Source: Alphaproteobacteria bacterium (GTDB lineage: Bacteria; Pseudomonadota; Alphaproteobacteria; UBA8366; GCA-2717185). From it: DNA of 64,000 nucleotides. Each line of letters starts with the position of its first letter. Within the stretch, counting starts at the first letter, position 1. The stretch is taken from contig WLWY01000006.1 of NCBI GenBank assembly GCA_012103325.1, positions 248,001 through 312,000 of the forward strand, read 5' to 3'. The notes under the pieces are model-generated. The model did not search any database, was not told the DNA's origin, and was given only the letters and a program-made list of their open reading frames with translations. Position numbers and translations under genes: made by a program. Positions 1 to 9,277 of this stretch are shown here, in pieces.

Positions 1-53
1 TGACCACAAAATGCCCTCGGTCTCCTTCTGGGTTGGGTGCGGGAAATCACGGG

Positions 54-981
<928 letters not shown>

Positions 982-1015
982 TGGATGTTCCTTTCCAGTT
1001 GGGTTTAAGTAAAAC

Positions 1016-1033
1016 TTTGATCGTTTGGTCAAT
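1016..1033. promoter_or_regulatory. TetR-type operator, imperfect copy
   Basis: TTTGATCG-TT-TGGTCAAT, a degenerate version of the inverted repeat found at 1470-1487 and 2114-2131. It lies 35 nt upstream of the AhpD-like start. The shared right arm and 2-nt spacer are seen directly; repressor binding is inferred. Confidence 0.7.
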
Positions 1034-1064
1034 GTTAGGTCAAATAGAGAACTGATCTTTCTCG

Positions 1065-1445
1065 CTATGCGCCGCCCGCTGTAACGTCCGGGTGCAGATG
1101 GAAGACCTTATTCATGATCTTCCAAGACCCATCGGTTTTGAGCAGGGTGAACAAATCGGTAAACCGATGACCGGTCCAGTTGTCGAGTTCAAGCCGCACC
1201 GTAGCCACCGAGTCGATTTGATCGATGCGCACGATCCGGGCTTGCAGCGCAGTCGCGGGACCATTGGCATCGTTCCAGTCAAACAGCTGCTGGATCGGTC
1301 CGGCGAACAGGTCCGCGCCGATATAGCCGAAGATCGTTGCGTCTTGGTGAAACGCAGGTTTCATAACCTCACCTTCGCCAGACCGGGCGCCATCGATGTA
1401 ATGCTGGACGGTCTCGGCAATGGCTTCGTGTTCGTTTTCGTTCAT
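1065..1445 (-). CDS. NTF2-like (lumazine-binding / SnoaL-like) protein
   Basis: 126 aa, the usual size of a single-domain cone-shaped NTF2 fold. It begins with the helix ETVQHYIDGARSGE and ends with SWKIMNKVFHLHP, the pattern of the Lumazine_bd_2 group of nuclear transport factor 2-like proteins. These are small cytosolic binding proteins or isomerase/hydrolase-like enzymes, often of unknown substrate. Start at 1445 with GAGGAA upstream. It is the middle member of three minus-strand units that each carry the same operator, so it belongs to the local TetR regulon. Confidence 0.85.
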   Translation of the reverse strand: MNENEHEAIAETVQHYIDGARSGEGEVMKPAFHQDATIFGYIGADLFAGPIQQLFDWNDANGPATALQARIVRIDQIDSVATVRLELDNWTGHRFTDLFTLLKTDGSWKIMNKVFHLHPDVTAGGA

Positions 1446-1469
1446 GGCTTCGTTCCTCGTAGGTTTTAA

Positions 1470-1487
1470 ATTGACCGTTCGGTCAAT
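1470..1487. promoter_or_regulatory. TetR-type operator, perfect arms
   Basis: ATTGACCG-TT-CGGTCAAT, 8-bp arms with a 2-nt spacer, 24 nt upstream of the NTF2-like gene. This is the best of three copies and defines the motif. It is followed on the plus strand by an A/T-rich run at 1488-1502. Confidence 0.82.
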
Positions 1488-1501
1488 GTTTTTAAAAAAA
1501 A

Positions 1502-2095
1502 CTATGCGGTCTCGAGAACGGTAAGGGCGCCGTCCACGATGCCTTGCGGTATCTCCGGGGTCTCCGTCACGCGGCCAACGAGGACCAACCCCTGGTGCGC
1601 GCTCATAAAGAGCCGCGCGAGATTTTGCACATTCGTCGTGGGTTTCAAGTCGCCGTCGGCTTGTGCCCTTGCGAAGGCTTCATGATAGGCGCGTTCGACA
1701 CGCTGCATATGCTTGCGGAGGATGTCCGCCATTTCCGCATCGTCCGTGCGGCATTGCGCCATGCTGCACCCCAAAAGGCAGCCGGAACTCATCGGTTTGG
1801 AATTTACGTCCGCAATTTCGAGCATCACGTCCCGAACGTTTTCCAGCGCCGGCCTATCCGGATTGTTGAGCGCTTGAAAGATCTCGCTCACAACCGTCTG
1901 CGAATATTTTTTAAGCGCTTTGAGGAAGAGGTCGCGCTTGCTTCCGAACGTGTCGTAAAGGCTCTTCCTGCCGATTCCCATCACCTCCAAAAGCTCCTTC
2001 ATGCCGGTCGCGGCATACCCCTTGTCCCAAAAAAGCTGCATTGCCTTTTCGAGAGCGATTTCCGGGTCGAACTGTTTGTCAGGTCCTCTTGTCAT
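1502..2095 (-). CDS. TetR/AcrR family transcriptional repressor
   Basis: 197 aa. The N-terminal helix-turn-helix is typical: ALEKAMQLFWDKGYAATGMKEL, then GIGRKSLYDTFGSKRDLFLKAL. The ligand-binding C-terminal part contains a cysteine-rich stretch GCLLGCSMAQC (about residues 105-115) that could sense thiol-reactive compounds, although the first part of it is common in this subfamily. It has its own operator copy at 2114-2131, 18 nt upstream, so it is probably autoregulated. Its targets are most likely the NTF2-like and AhpD-like units next to it. Confidence 0.92.
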   Translation of the reverse strand: MTRGPDKQFDPEIALEKAMQLFWDKGYAATGMKELLEVMGIGRKSLYDTFGSKRDLFLKALKKYSQTVVSEIFQALNNPDRPALENVRDVMLEIADVNSKPMSSGCLLGCSMAQCRTDDAEMADILRKHMQRVERAYHEAFARAQADGDLKPTTNVQNLARLFMSAHQGLVLVGRVTETPEIPQGIVDGALTVLETA

Positions 2096-2113
2096 GGAAC
2101 GTATATAGCAAAC

Positions 2114-2131
2114 ATAAACCGTTCGGTCAAT
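2114..2131. promoter_or_regulatory. TetR-type operator in front of the tetR gene
   Basis: ATAAACCG-TT-CGGTCAAT. The symmetry extends outward to AACATAAACCG / CGGTCAATGTT with 9 of 11 positions paired. It lies 18 nt upstream of the repressor start, consistent with autoregulation. Confidence 0.78.
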
Positions 2132-2158
2132 GTTTATTAATTAAAGGCCATCCATTCA

Positions 2159-2450
2159 TCATTCACGACCCGACCCCGACACGCCTGTCTCGCAAAAAAA
2201 AGAGAGCACCGCCGCGTTGAATTCGTCCGGCGCTTCGATGTTGCAGAGGTGACCCGCATCAGGGATTTCGACGAACCGGGCACCCGCGATCTGCGTGGCG
2301 ATCTCGCGCCCAAGCGCGGGGCTATTCAGCCGGTCGTCGCCGCCATAGACCAGCAGCGTCGGCACGCGGATCGCGTCGAGGGCGGCCGAGCGGTCGAGGC
2401 GTCGATGGTCTTGATGTAGCTCTGTTTGTGCAGGGCGGCGATGTCGGCTT
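2159..2450 (-). pseudogene. Decayed 3' fragment of an alpha/beta hydrolase
   Basis: The DNA matches the last third of the intact hydrolase at 5796-6620 almost throughout, and translates in two frames as ALHKQSYIKTIDAS and then PTLLVYGGDDRLNSPALGRE with the catalytic-His segment IPDAGHLCNIEAPDEF. A 10-nt deletion near 2398 breaks the frame, and extra T's in the run near 2196-2203 change the C-terminus. Homology stops at about 2450, so the nucleophile half is missing. It lies in the same orientation as the intact copy, on the other side of acnB. No function is expected. Confidence 0.85.
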
Positions 2451-2692
2451 TCCTACCGTTTAGGTCCGCTTGTCTCCCAGCGTCAGACATGGCGAGCCAT
2501 ACTGCGTTTTGGTAATTATTGACCCAAAGCGAACGTTTTGAGCTAGCGATTGTCTTCGGAACTCTCGAGCGAACCGTGACCCGGAAACGCAACACGGATA
2601 AGGATTGCCTATCGAAGGGATAAGCAATCCAAACAAGGGCCGCGATTAGCCCCGAACAACAGCCTCTAATTATGAAACGATAATGTATTCGG

Positions 2693-5458
2693 TCAATTCG
2701 GTAGTGGCGGGGCAAACTTGGTCAAACTGATGCCATCCACGGCCGTTTTGTATTCTTCCAAATTGGGTGTCCTGCCGAGTATGGCGGAAAGGACGACAAC
2801 CGGCGTTGAAGCAAGCAGGGATTCGCCCTTCTTATCTTCAGAGTCTTCAACCACTCGTCCCTCAAAAAGACGCGTGGACGTGGCCATAACGGTGTCGCCC
2901 TTTGCTGCCTTTTCCTGGTTCCCCATGCATAGATTGCAGCCGGGTCTTTCCAGATACATAATTTTTTCGTACTTCACACGAGCGGTACTCTTTGGCGCAC
3001 TATCGTCAAACTCAAAACCAGCATACTTTTGCAAAATGCTCCAATCACCTTCTGCCTTCAACTCGTCAACGATGTTGTAGGTTGGCGGCGCGACGACCAG
3101 AGGCGCCTTAAACTCGACCTTGCCGTGCATTTTTTCCAGGTTTCTGAACATTTGCGCCACAATGTTCAAATCCCCTTTGTGAACCATGCAGGACCCGACG
3201 AAGCCAAGATCGACCTTCTTTTCCGCCTTGTAGTATGAAATCGGCCTGATCGTGTCATGCGTATATCGTTTGGACACATCGATGTTCTCGACATCGGGAT
3301 CGGCGATCATCGGTTCATCGATTTGATCCAAGTCCACGACGACTTCCGCGAAATACTTGGCATTGCCGTCCGGCGCCAGAGCCGGGTTCTCGCCCGATTT
3401 TATTTCCGCGATGCGCTTGTCCGCTTTGTCGATCAGTCCCTTGAGCATCTTGACACCGTTGTCCATGCCCTTATCGATCATGACCTGAATGCGGCTCTTA
3501 GCGATCTCAAGGGATTCAATAAGGGTGTCATCATCAGAAATACAGATGGACGCTTTCGCCTTCATTTCAGCGGTCCAGTCCGTAAACGTGAAGGCCTGGT
3601 CGGCGAGCAGCGTTCCGATGTGGACTTCGATGATCCGTCCCTGGAAAACGTTATCGCCAAACTGTTCCAGCATTTGAGCCTGCGTCGCATGGACCACGTC
3701 GCGGAAATCCATGTGTTCCTGCATCTGCCCCTTAAAGGTCACCTTCACGGATTCAGGGACCGGCATCGTTGCTTCGCCTGTCGCCAGGGCAAGAGCAACC
3801 GTTCCCGAGTCTGCGCCGAACGCAACGCCCTTGGACATCCTCGTGTGAGAATCGCCGCCGATAATGATGGCCCGGTCATCGACCGTGAGGTCATTCAAGA
3901 CCTTATGGATGACGTCCGTCATGGGATGGTAGACACCGCCTGGGTCCCTTCCCGTAATGAGGCCGTACTTATTCATGAATTCCATGAGTTTGGGCGTATT
4001 CGCTTGGGCTTTCAGATCCCAAACCGACGCCGTATGACATCCGGATTGGTAGGCCCCATCGACCGTTGGTGAGATCACCGTTGCTGCCATGGCCTCCAAT
4101 TCCTGCACCGTCATCGGGCCGGTCGTATCCTGCGATCCGACGATATTCACCAGCACCCGGACATCCGAGCCCGCGTGTAAAACCGTTCCCTCGGCCACTC
4201 CAATAGCGTTTCGGTTGAAGATTTTCTCGACGGCGGTGAGGCCTTGACCGGCATGAGAAAGTTCCTGTGAGGGCGCAAAAGCGGATTGCAAGTCGATCCC
4301 GAGGGCCGCCGCCGCGAACGTCTGCAGCTTTTTGCCGAAAACAACGGCATATGATCCGCCGGCCTTAATGAATTCGACGTTTTGCGGCGTGAAGGATGAA
4401 GACACACCGATGAGTTCTTCACCGCCATCTTCGTCATACAATTTCTGATCTTTTGTATTGATGGTCAGAACGGTGCCCGTTGCGACGGAGTACTTTTCCT
4501 CGAGAACCGGATTGCCATCGTTGTTCAGGATCGGGTTGCCGTCCCCATCCTGTTTTTTGACCCAGTTCTTCAGATCGATGCCAACGCCGCCGGTCACACC
4601 CAGGGCCGTCATAAAAATGGGTGAAATACCATTCGTCCCCGCGACAATCGGGGCATTGTTCACAAACGGGATATAGGGGCTTGTTTGCTCGCCGGTCCAC
4701 AAGGCGACGTTGTTGACCCCCGACATGCGGGAGGACCCCACGCCCATCGTCCCTTTTTCGGCGATCAGCATCACCCGTTTGTCCGGGTGCTGTTGTTGCA
4801 GGGCTCGGATCTCGGCCTGTCCCTTTTCAGAGATAAAGCACTTTCCGTGCAGTTCCCGGTCCGCCCGGGAGTGTGCCTGGTTGCCGGGAGACATCAGGTC
4901 GGTGGAAATATCGCCTTCCGCTGCGACGTAGGTAACGACCTTAATCTCTTCGTCTATGTCGGGCAGATTCGTGAAAAATTCAGCCTTCGCATAACTTTCG
5001 AGAATGTCTGTGGCGACGTCATTTCCCGCGCGATACGCTTCCCCAAGCCGGTCCGTATCAGCGGCGTACAAATAAACCTGCGTTTTCAGGACGTCGGCCG
5101 ATTGCCGGGCGATCGATGCATCGTCACCCAAGGCCAAATCGAGAAGGACCTCGACCGAAGGGCCTCCTTTCATGTGGGACAGCAGCTCAAAGGCGAAGGA
5201 TGGCGAAATCTCCTCAACGACCACGTCGCCGAGAATGATCTCTTTTAAGAATTTCGCCTTTTCGCTCGCAGCGCTGGTGGTTCCGGGAATTGTGTTGTAG
5301 ATGAAGAATTTTACGGAATCTTCCCGGTGTTCGTTATTAACGTCTTTTATCTGCGAGATGACCTCGCTTAGGAGAGCGCCATCCTCAATGGGTTTTGGGT
5401 TTAATTCCTGGGATTTCCGCTCTTCGATTTCATTCAAATAATCTGTGTACAAGCTCAT
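2693..5458 (-). CDS. acnB: Aconitate hydratase B (bifunctional aconitase / 2-methylisocitrate dehydratase)
   Basis: 921 aa from MSLYTDYLNEIEER. Cytosolic TCA-cycle enzyme interconverting citrate and isocitrate through an exposed [4Fe-4S] cluster; AcnB types also act in the methylcitrate cycle. The three cluster cysteines are visible: GSCMVHKGDLN (C757) and ERPGCNLCMGNQ (C841, C844). The N-terminus (EIEERKSQELNPKPI) and a DGNP-rich insertion near residues 310-325 remind me of Bacteroidetes-type AcnB more than of the enterobacterial form, and alphaproteobacteria usually rely on AcnA. The ATG at 5473 (MGQIAMSL) is an alternative start; neither has a strong ribosome site. It is flanked by a direct duplication of a hydrolase 3' end, which suggests acquisition. 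Confidence 0.95.
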   Translation of the reverse strand: MSLYTDYLNEIEERKSQELNPKPIEDGALLSEVISQIKDVNNEHREDSVKFFIYNTIPGTTSAASEKAKFLKEIILGDVVVEEISPSFAFELLSHMKGGPSVEVLLDLALGDDASIARQSADVLKTQVYLYAADTDRLGEAYRAGNDVATDILESYAKAEFFTNLPDIDEEIKVVTYVAAEGDISTDLMSPGNQAHSRADRELHGKCFISEKGQAEIRALQQQHPDKRVMLIAEKGTMGVGSSRMSGVNNVALWTGEQTSPYIPFVNNAPIVAGTNGISPIFMTALGVTGGVGIDLKNWVKKQDGDGNPILNNDGNPVLEEKYSVATGTVLTINTKDQKLYDEDGGEELIGVSSSFTPQNVEFIKAGGSYAVVFGKKLQTFAAAALGIDLQSAFAPSQELSHAGQGLTAVEKIFNRNAIGVAEGTVLHAGSDVRVLVNIVGSQDTTGPMTVQELEAMAATVISPTVDGAYQSGCHTASVWDLKAQANTPKLMEFMNKYGLITGRDPGGVYHPMTDVIHKVLNDLTVDDRAIIIGGDSHTRMSKGVAFGADSGTVALALATGEATMPVPESVKVTFKGQMQEHMDFRDVVHATQAQMLEQFGDNVFQGRIIEVHIGTLLADQAFTFTDWTAEMKAKASICISDDDTLIESLEIAKSRIQVMIDKGMDNGVKMLKGLIDKADKRIAEIKSGENPALAPDGNAKYFAEVVVDLDQIDEPMIADPDVENIDVSKRYTHDTIRPISYYKAEKKVDLGFVGSCMVHKGDLNIVAQMFRNLEKMHGKVEFKAPLVVAPPTYNIVDELKAEGDWSILQKYAGFEFDDSAPKSTARVKYEKIMYLERPGCNLCMGNQEKAAKGDTVMATSTRLFEGRVVEDSEDKKGESLLASTPVVVLSAILGRTPNLEEYKTAVDGISLTKFAPPLPN

Positions 5459-5795
5459 AGCTATCTGACCCATTAGTGTTATTGGCAGCCCGGGCGCCGG
5501 GCCGCAAAATCATTCTGCGATCCGGCGGAAAATCCACAACATCATCCATAGCTCAGCCAGGATTGGCTTTCAAGGTGATCCAAATTAGTTGATAAGATGG
5601 TAATTTAACCATAATGCCAGTGAGCGTGGCTCGCTGAAGGCTTCTTTCGTTTACTGGATCAGCTGGGCACGGGCGAACGCCCAGCGTCGAAAAACTACGG
5701 AATGTCCTTGAATCGGCGACCGTTATATTTCCAAAAGCCGACATTCGCGCCAATGACCCACTGTTCGAAAGAGATCGGCGCCCTCTTAGCTTCAG
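5459..5795. other. Intergenic region upstream of acnB
   Basis: 337 bases with no convincing gene. The 66-codon minus-strand frame at 5553-5753 has no recognisable domain or ribosome site. A short GC hairpin (GCCCGG-GCG-CCGGGC, 5488-5502) would lie in the acnB leader. It has no T-run and its role is unclear. Confidence 0.5.
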
Positions 5796-6620
5796 TCACG
5801 CACGGCTTAATCTCACATCTTGCAAAAAAGACAGTACTGCGGCATTGAATTCGGCGGGCGCTTCGATATTGCAAAGGTGGCCCGCATCGGGGATTTCAAC
5901 GAACCGGGCACCCTTGATCTGCGCGGCGATCTCACGCCCCAGGGCGGGGCCGTTCAGCCGGTCGCCGCCGCCATAGAGCAGCAGCGTCGGCACGCGGATC
6001 GCGTCAAGGGCGGCGGAGCGGTCGTAGTAGGTCGAGGCATCGATGGTCTTGATGTAGCTCGCCTTGTGCAGCGCAGAGATGCTTTCGACGAGTTGGTTGA
6101 AATGCGCGTCCGTGGCGCGCTTTCCCATCAGGGTGCGGGCGACTGTCGGCGCGATATCTCGGGGTTCCTTACCGTCCTCGACCAGCGGTTTCTTGCGCAG
6201 GCGCACGAAGGTCTCGCGTTCCTCTTGTGTGCGTTGCGCGAAGCTGGCGCGCGTGCCCGACAGGGTCAGGGTCGCCACGCGCTCGGGGAACCGGGCGACA
6301 AAATCGAGCGCGATGCGGCCGCCCATGCTTAGGCCGACGATATGCGCGGTCTCGGCGTTCAAATGATCCAGCAGCCGGACGATATCGCGGGCGAAGTCGC
6401 CGAAGTCGAGCGGGCCATCATAATCGTCCGAGCGCCCATAGCCCCGCGCATCCCACGCGACGGCGCGATAGCCTTCGGCGAAGGCGGGCAGTTGATCGCG
6501 CCAATTAGTGCGGTTGCCGCCGATGCCGTGCAGGAACAGGACGACCTCCCCTGCTCCCGCATGGTCGTAGGCGATGCGGGGCGTGCCGGGCACGAAATCG
6601 GTTTGCAGGTCGCGCGGCAT
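5796..6620 (-). CDS. Alpha/beta hydrolase (enol-lactonase-like)
   Basis: 274 aa, full length for the family. Oxyanion-hole segment FLHGIGGN near residue 30, nucleophile elbow GLSMGG with Ser98, acid Asp220 (YGGGDRL) and His248 (DAGHLC) form a complete catalytic triad. The closest general type is 3-oxoadipate enol-lactonase and related C-C or ester hydrolases; the substrate is unknown. No signal peptide, so cytosolic. It lies 22 nt after the DUF385 gene on the same strand and is probably co-transcribed with it. A decayed copy of its 3' third lies at 2159-2450. Confidence 0.9.
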   Translation of the reverse strand: MPRDLQTDFVPGTPRIAYDHAGAGEVVLFLHGIGGNRTNWRDQLPAFAEGYRAVAWDARGYGRSDDYDGPLDFGDFARDIVRLLDHLNAETAHIVGLSMGGRIALDFVARFPERVATLTLSGTRASFAQRTQEERETFVRLRKKPLVEDGKEPRDIAPTVARTLMGKRATDAHFNQLVESISALHKASYIKTIDASTYYDRSAALDAIRVPTLLLYGGGDRLNGPALGREIAAQIKGARFVEIPDAGHLCNIEAPAEFNAAVLSFLQDVRLSRA

Positions 6621-6642
6621 TCCCCCAATCCTTTGCGGGCCG

Positions 6643-7077
6643 TCAGGCCCGTTCCAGCACCACCACGGGGATTTCGCGGTGCGCCTTGGCCTTTTCGTGA
6701 TAGCTGTCGTAGGTCGGGAAGATCTCCGCCATCATCGTCCACAGCCGCGCGCGTTCCTCGCCGGACGCGGTGCGGGCCTTTGCAGTAAAGCGGTCGGCCA
6801 TGACCTGCAGCTCGACCGTCGGGTTGGCGGCGAGATTTTCGTACCACAGCGGGCTCTTCGGCGCGCCGCCCATCGAGGCGACGATGACGTGATTATCGCC
6901 GTCCGTGCCGTAGATCAGCGCCGTGTCGTACTGCTTGCCGGAGCGCCGGCCGGTCGTCGTCAAAATCAGGCAGGGCAGGTTCTGATTGCCGTCATGCCCC
7001 TTCCACATATGGCCGTCCTCGCCACCGGTTTCCTTGTACCGCGCCATATGGTCCGTCACCCAGTCGCGCTGCGCCAT
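6643..7077 (-). CDS. DUF385 family (deazaflavin/nitroreductase-like) oxidoreductase
   Basis: 144 aa. Family features are LILTTTGRRSGKQYDTALIY and SPLWYENLAANPTVELQV, which are characteristic of the split-beta-barrel Ddn-like proteins (PF04075) that bind F420 or another flavin-type cofactor. The start at 7077 (MAQRDW) is preferred because GAGGGAG lies 8 nt upstream; an ATG at 7092 would sit on that ribosome site. Most characterised members are actinobacterial F420 enzymes; in a proteobacterium the cofactor is uncertain. It precedes the hydrolase gene in a likely two-gene operon. Confidence 0.85.
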   Translation of the reverse strand: MAQRDWVTDHMARYKETGGEDGHMWKGHDGNQNLPCLILTTTGRRSGKQYDTALIYGTDGDNHVIVASMGGAPKSPLWYENLAANPTVELQVMADRFTAKARTASGEERARLWTMMAEIFPTYDSYHEKAKAHREIPVVVLERA

Positions 7078-7176
7078 GTCCGTCTCCCTCATGTGTGTGT
7101 TTCAGTTGTTGGACTATATAGACGTGCGGGCGGGGGGAACAACGGCGACAGGATGGAATTGGAGGCGGCTACGTTT

Positions 7177-7205
7177 CTCACCCCCACCCTTACCCTCCCC
7201 CTTGA
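7177..7205 (+). repeat. Left arm of interrupted intergenic palindrome
   Basis: A pyrimidine-rich arm (TCTCACCCCCACCCTTACCC and onward to CCCCCTTGA) that is nearly complementary to 8364-8393 on the other side of the insertion sequence. Together they look like one REP-like hairpin repeat split by the element. Confidence 0.6.
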
Positions 7206-8363
7206 GGAGACCTCTGCGAAACGGGTTCAGGATCGGAGATAATCGTTGGGTTTGGAGGTTGGTGCATAGGTTTGGCGGTTTTTCGCGTTGGGTTTTGGGA
7301 CGCTCTTGACGAGATCGGCAAGGGACGGTGTCAGGGCATAAGAGTTTCGGCACGTCTCAGGTTCATGGCGATGCACAGGAGATGAAGGTGGGACTGGTTC
7401 TTCTGCATCCCCCTGTATCGGGCCCGGCGGTATCGGTAAGACCGCTTCAGAGTTCCGAACAGGCGCTCGACATTAGCGCGGATCGGGGAGATCAGGCGGT
7501 TGCGGACCTGTTGCCAGTGCGGCAGCGCCGGTTGGTTCTTATGGCTGCGGTGCATGATCCGGTCCTTGATGCCCCTCGCCTTGAGGCGCCGGCGGCGCTC
7601 CTTGTGCTCATAGGCTTTGTCAGCATAGACCGCCCGCTCGTCGCCCTGGATCAGCGCGTCGGCCACTTCGCTCTCATAGGTTTTGGCCGACGTCATCATC
7701 GCATCGCGGATCAATTCGGAGCCCTGATCGACGGCGATATGCGCCTTGTACCCGAAATAGGCCGTGCGCCCGCGCCGCGTCCAATCGGCATCCGGATCGA
7801 GCGCCGAACGCCCGCCGGAAACACCGGACGGCCGGCTGACCGAAGCCTCGATCAGGGTGGCATCGATCAGTGTGCCCGTCTTCAGCATCAGCCCGTGACG
7901 CTCCAACTGCCGGTTCGTTTCCGCCAGAAGCTTCGCCGTCAGTTTCCTCTCTGCCAGCGCCGCCCGGAAGCGCACGAACGTCGTCTCGTCCGGTGTCTCG
8001 TCGCTCAACGAGAACCCGCAGAACCGTCGGAACGACAGACGATCCCCCAACGCCTCCTCCAGGTCCGGGTCGGAAAGACCATACCATTGCTGCAGCAAAA
8101 CCGCCTTGTACATCGACAGCGCCGGATACCCTCTGCGCCCCTTCTTCGAGCGAACCGACTTCAGGAGCTTCTCGAAGCGAGACCAGTCGAAAAGACCTTC
8201 GATACGCTCCAGACGTTTATTCGAACCCGCACCCGGCGCCACAAACGCATCCGCAAAGCCACCCTCACCAACCCGCTTCTCACCCATCAAGACCTCCGTC
8301 ATAGCGATCACTCTAAAGAATCACCGTTTCGACAAAGTTGCTACCCATTTCGCAGAGGTCTCC
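7206..8363 (-). mobile_element. IS5-family insertion sequence, 1,158 bp
   Basis: Terminal inverted repeats GGAGACCTCTGCGAAA match at 7206-7221 and 8348-8363; extended to 21 bp they agree at 20 positions. One transposase gene lies between them. No direct target duplication is seen: the flanking bases are TTGA on the left and TCAA on the right, part of a longer inverted repeat. The true ends could therefore lie further out. Confidence 0.8.
7331..8311 (-). CDS. IS5-family transposase (DDE)
   Basis: 326 aa, intact. N-terminal DUF772-type domain (YPALSMYKAVLLQQWYGLSD, then LSFRRFCGF). The DDE catalytic residues are Asp150 (TLIDATLIE), Asp231 (YADKAYE) and Glu282 within the Y-(2)-R-(3)-E-(6)-K signature region (RANVERLFGTLKR). 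The length is typical for IS5 elements carrying a single frame. An in-frame ATG at 8299 (MTEVLMG) is an alternative start. Both inverted repeats are present, so the element may be active. Confidence 0.95.
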   Translation of the reverse strand: MIAMTEVLMGEKRVGEGGFADAFVAPGAGSNKRLERIEGLFDWSRFEKLLKSVRSKKGRRGYPALSMYKAVLLQQWYGLSDPDLEEALGDRLSFRRFCGFSLSDETPDETTFVRFRAALAERKLTAKLLAETNRQLERHGLMLKTGTLIDATLIEASVSRPSGVSGGRSALDPDADWTRRGRTAYFGYKAHIAVDQGSELIRDAMMTSAKTYESEVADALIQGDERAVYADKAYEHKERRRRLKARGIKDRIMHRSHKNQPALPHWQQVRNRLISPIRANVERLFGTLKRSYRYRRARYRGMQKNQSHLHLLCIAMNLRRAETLMP

Positions 8364-8393
8364 TCAAGGGGGGAGGACTAAGGTGGGGGTGGA
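8364..8393 (+). repeat. Right arm of interrupted intergenic palindrome
   Basis: A purine-rich arm (TCAAGGGGGGAGGACTAAGG and onward) complementary, with small indels, to 7177-7205. It lies directly outside the right IS end. Confidence 0.6.
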
Positions 8394-8418
8394 CGGCGGC
8401 TACCCTATACCTTTTCAC

Positions 8419-9273
8419 TCACCTCGTCGGCGTACCGCGCAGGCAGGTGCGGTGCAGCACCCTCGGATGACGCGCAGCGTCGAAATTGGTATCCGCGTGG
8501 TGCAGCAGGCAGCGGTTGTCCCACATCAGCACATCGCCTTCGCGCCAGTGGTGGCGGTAGACGAACTGCGGTTGCGTCGCGTGCGCCTCGAGCGCTTCGA
8601 TACGGGCGCGGCCTTCATCTATCGGCAACCCCTCGAGGTGCGAGGCGTGCATGCCCATGAACAGGCCCTTGCGGCCCGTGTCCGGATGCACGCGGACGAG
8701 CGGGTGGGTCATCGGCGGGGCGTCACGCTTCTCTGCCTCCGACATGACCCGGCCGATATTCTCGCGCGACAGCTCCCAGCTATGCACGGTCTGGACGCCG
8801 TCGAGCGCTTTCTTCTCGGCTTCCGGCAGCGCGTCATAGGCGGCGTACATGTTGGCGAAGCAGGTGTCGCCGCCGTCGGGCGGCAGGGTGACCGCATGCA
8901 GGATCGTCGCCATCGACGGCGCCGGGCGGAAGGATTTGTCGGAGTGCCATTGCGTCGATTTGACAGCGCCGCTTGGCGTGCCCTCGGCATCCAGATTGCT
9001 AACGGTGTGGACCAGCGGGTGCGTGGCGGTGCCGCGGTTGCGGATCGCATGCCGCTCCAGCATGCCGAACTACTCGGTGAAGGCGACCTGCTGGTCCTTG
9101 GTGAGGCGCTGATCGCGGAAGGCGAGGATTTGGAAGTCGAGGAAGGCTTGATAAACGGCATCCCGCGTCGCGGGATCGAGGGGCTGCGACAGGTCGAGGC
9201 CGGTGATCTCCGCCGCCATGAGGTCGGACAGCGGGCGCAGGTCGAACGTCGTAAGGGCTTCCGTCACGGCCAC
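8419..9273 (-). pseudogene. TauD/TfdA-family dioxygenase interrupted by an in-frame amber codon
   Basis: The two halves are in the same frame and separated only by TAG at 9070-9072 (codon 68, context FTE-stop-FGMLERH). The rest is an intact 2-oxoglutarate/Fe(II) dioxygenase: His110-x-Asp112 in WHSDKS, a distal His/Arg region near the C-terminus (LLHHADTNFD, VLHRTCLRG), and a total of about 284 codons. Family members hydroxylate taurine, aryloxyalkanoates or similar substrates. A CAG to TAG change would explain the stop. Start is GTG at 9273, or GTG at 9267 with a better-spaced AGAGAGG. It follows the Old Yellow Enzyme gene by 4 nt. Confidence 0.85.
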
Positions 9274-9277
9274 CTCT

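Noticed and set aside
5553..5753. 66-codon minus-strand open frame upstream of acnB
   Set aside because: No ribosome site, no domain pattern, and composition typical of non-coding DNA.
7328..8470. 380-codon plus-strand frame across the insertion sequence
   Set aside because: Antisense to the intact DDE transposase and running through both the inverted repeat and the flanking DNA.
9070..9072. Amber codon as a pyrrolysine or other recoded residue
   Set aside because: No PYL genes or structured recoding element are visible, and TauD families do not use recoding; a nonsense change is simpler.
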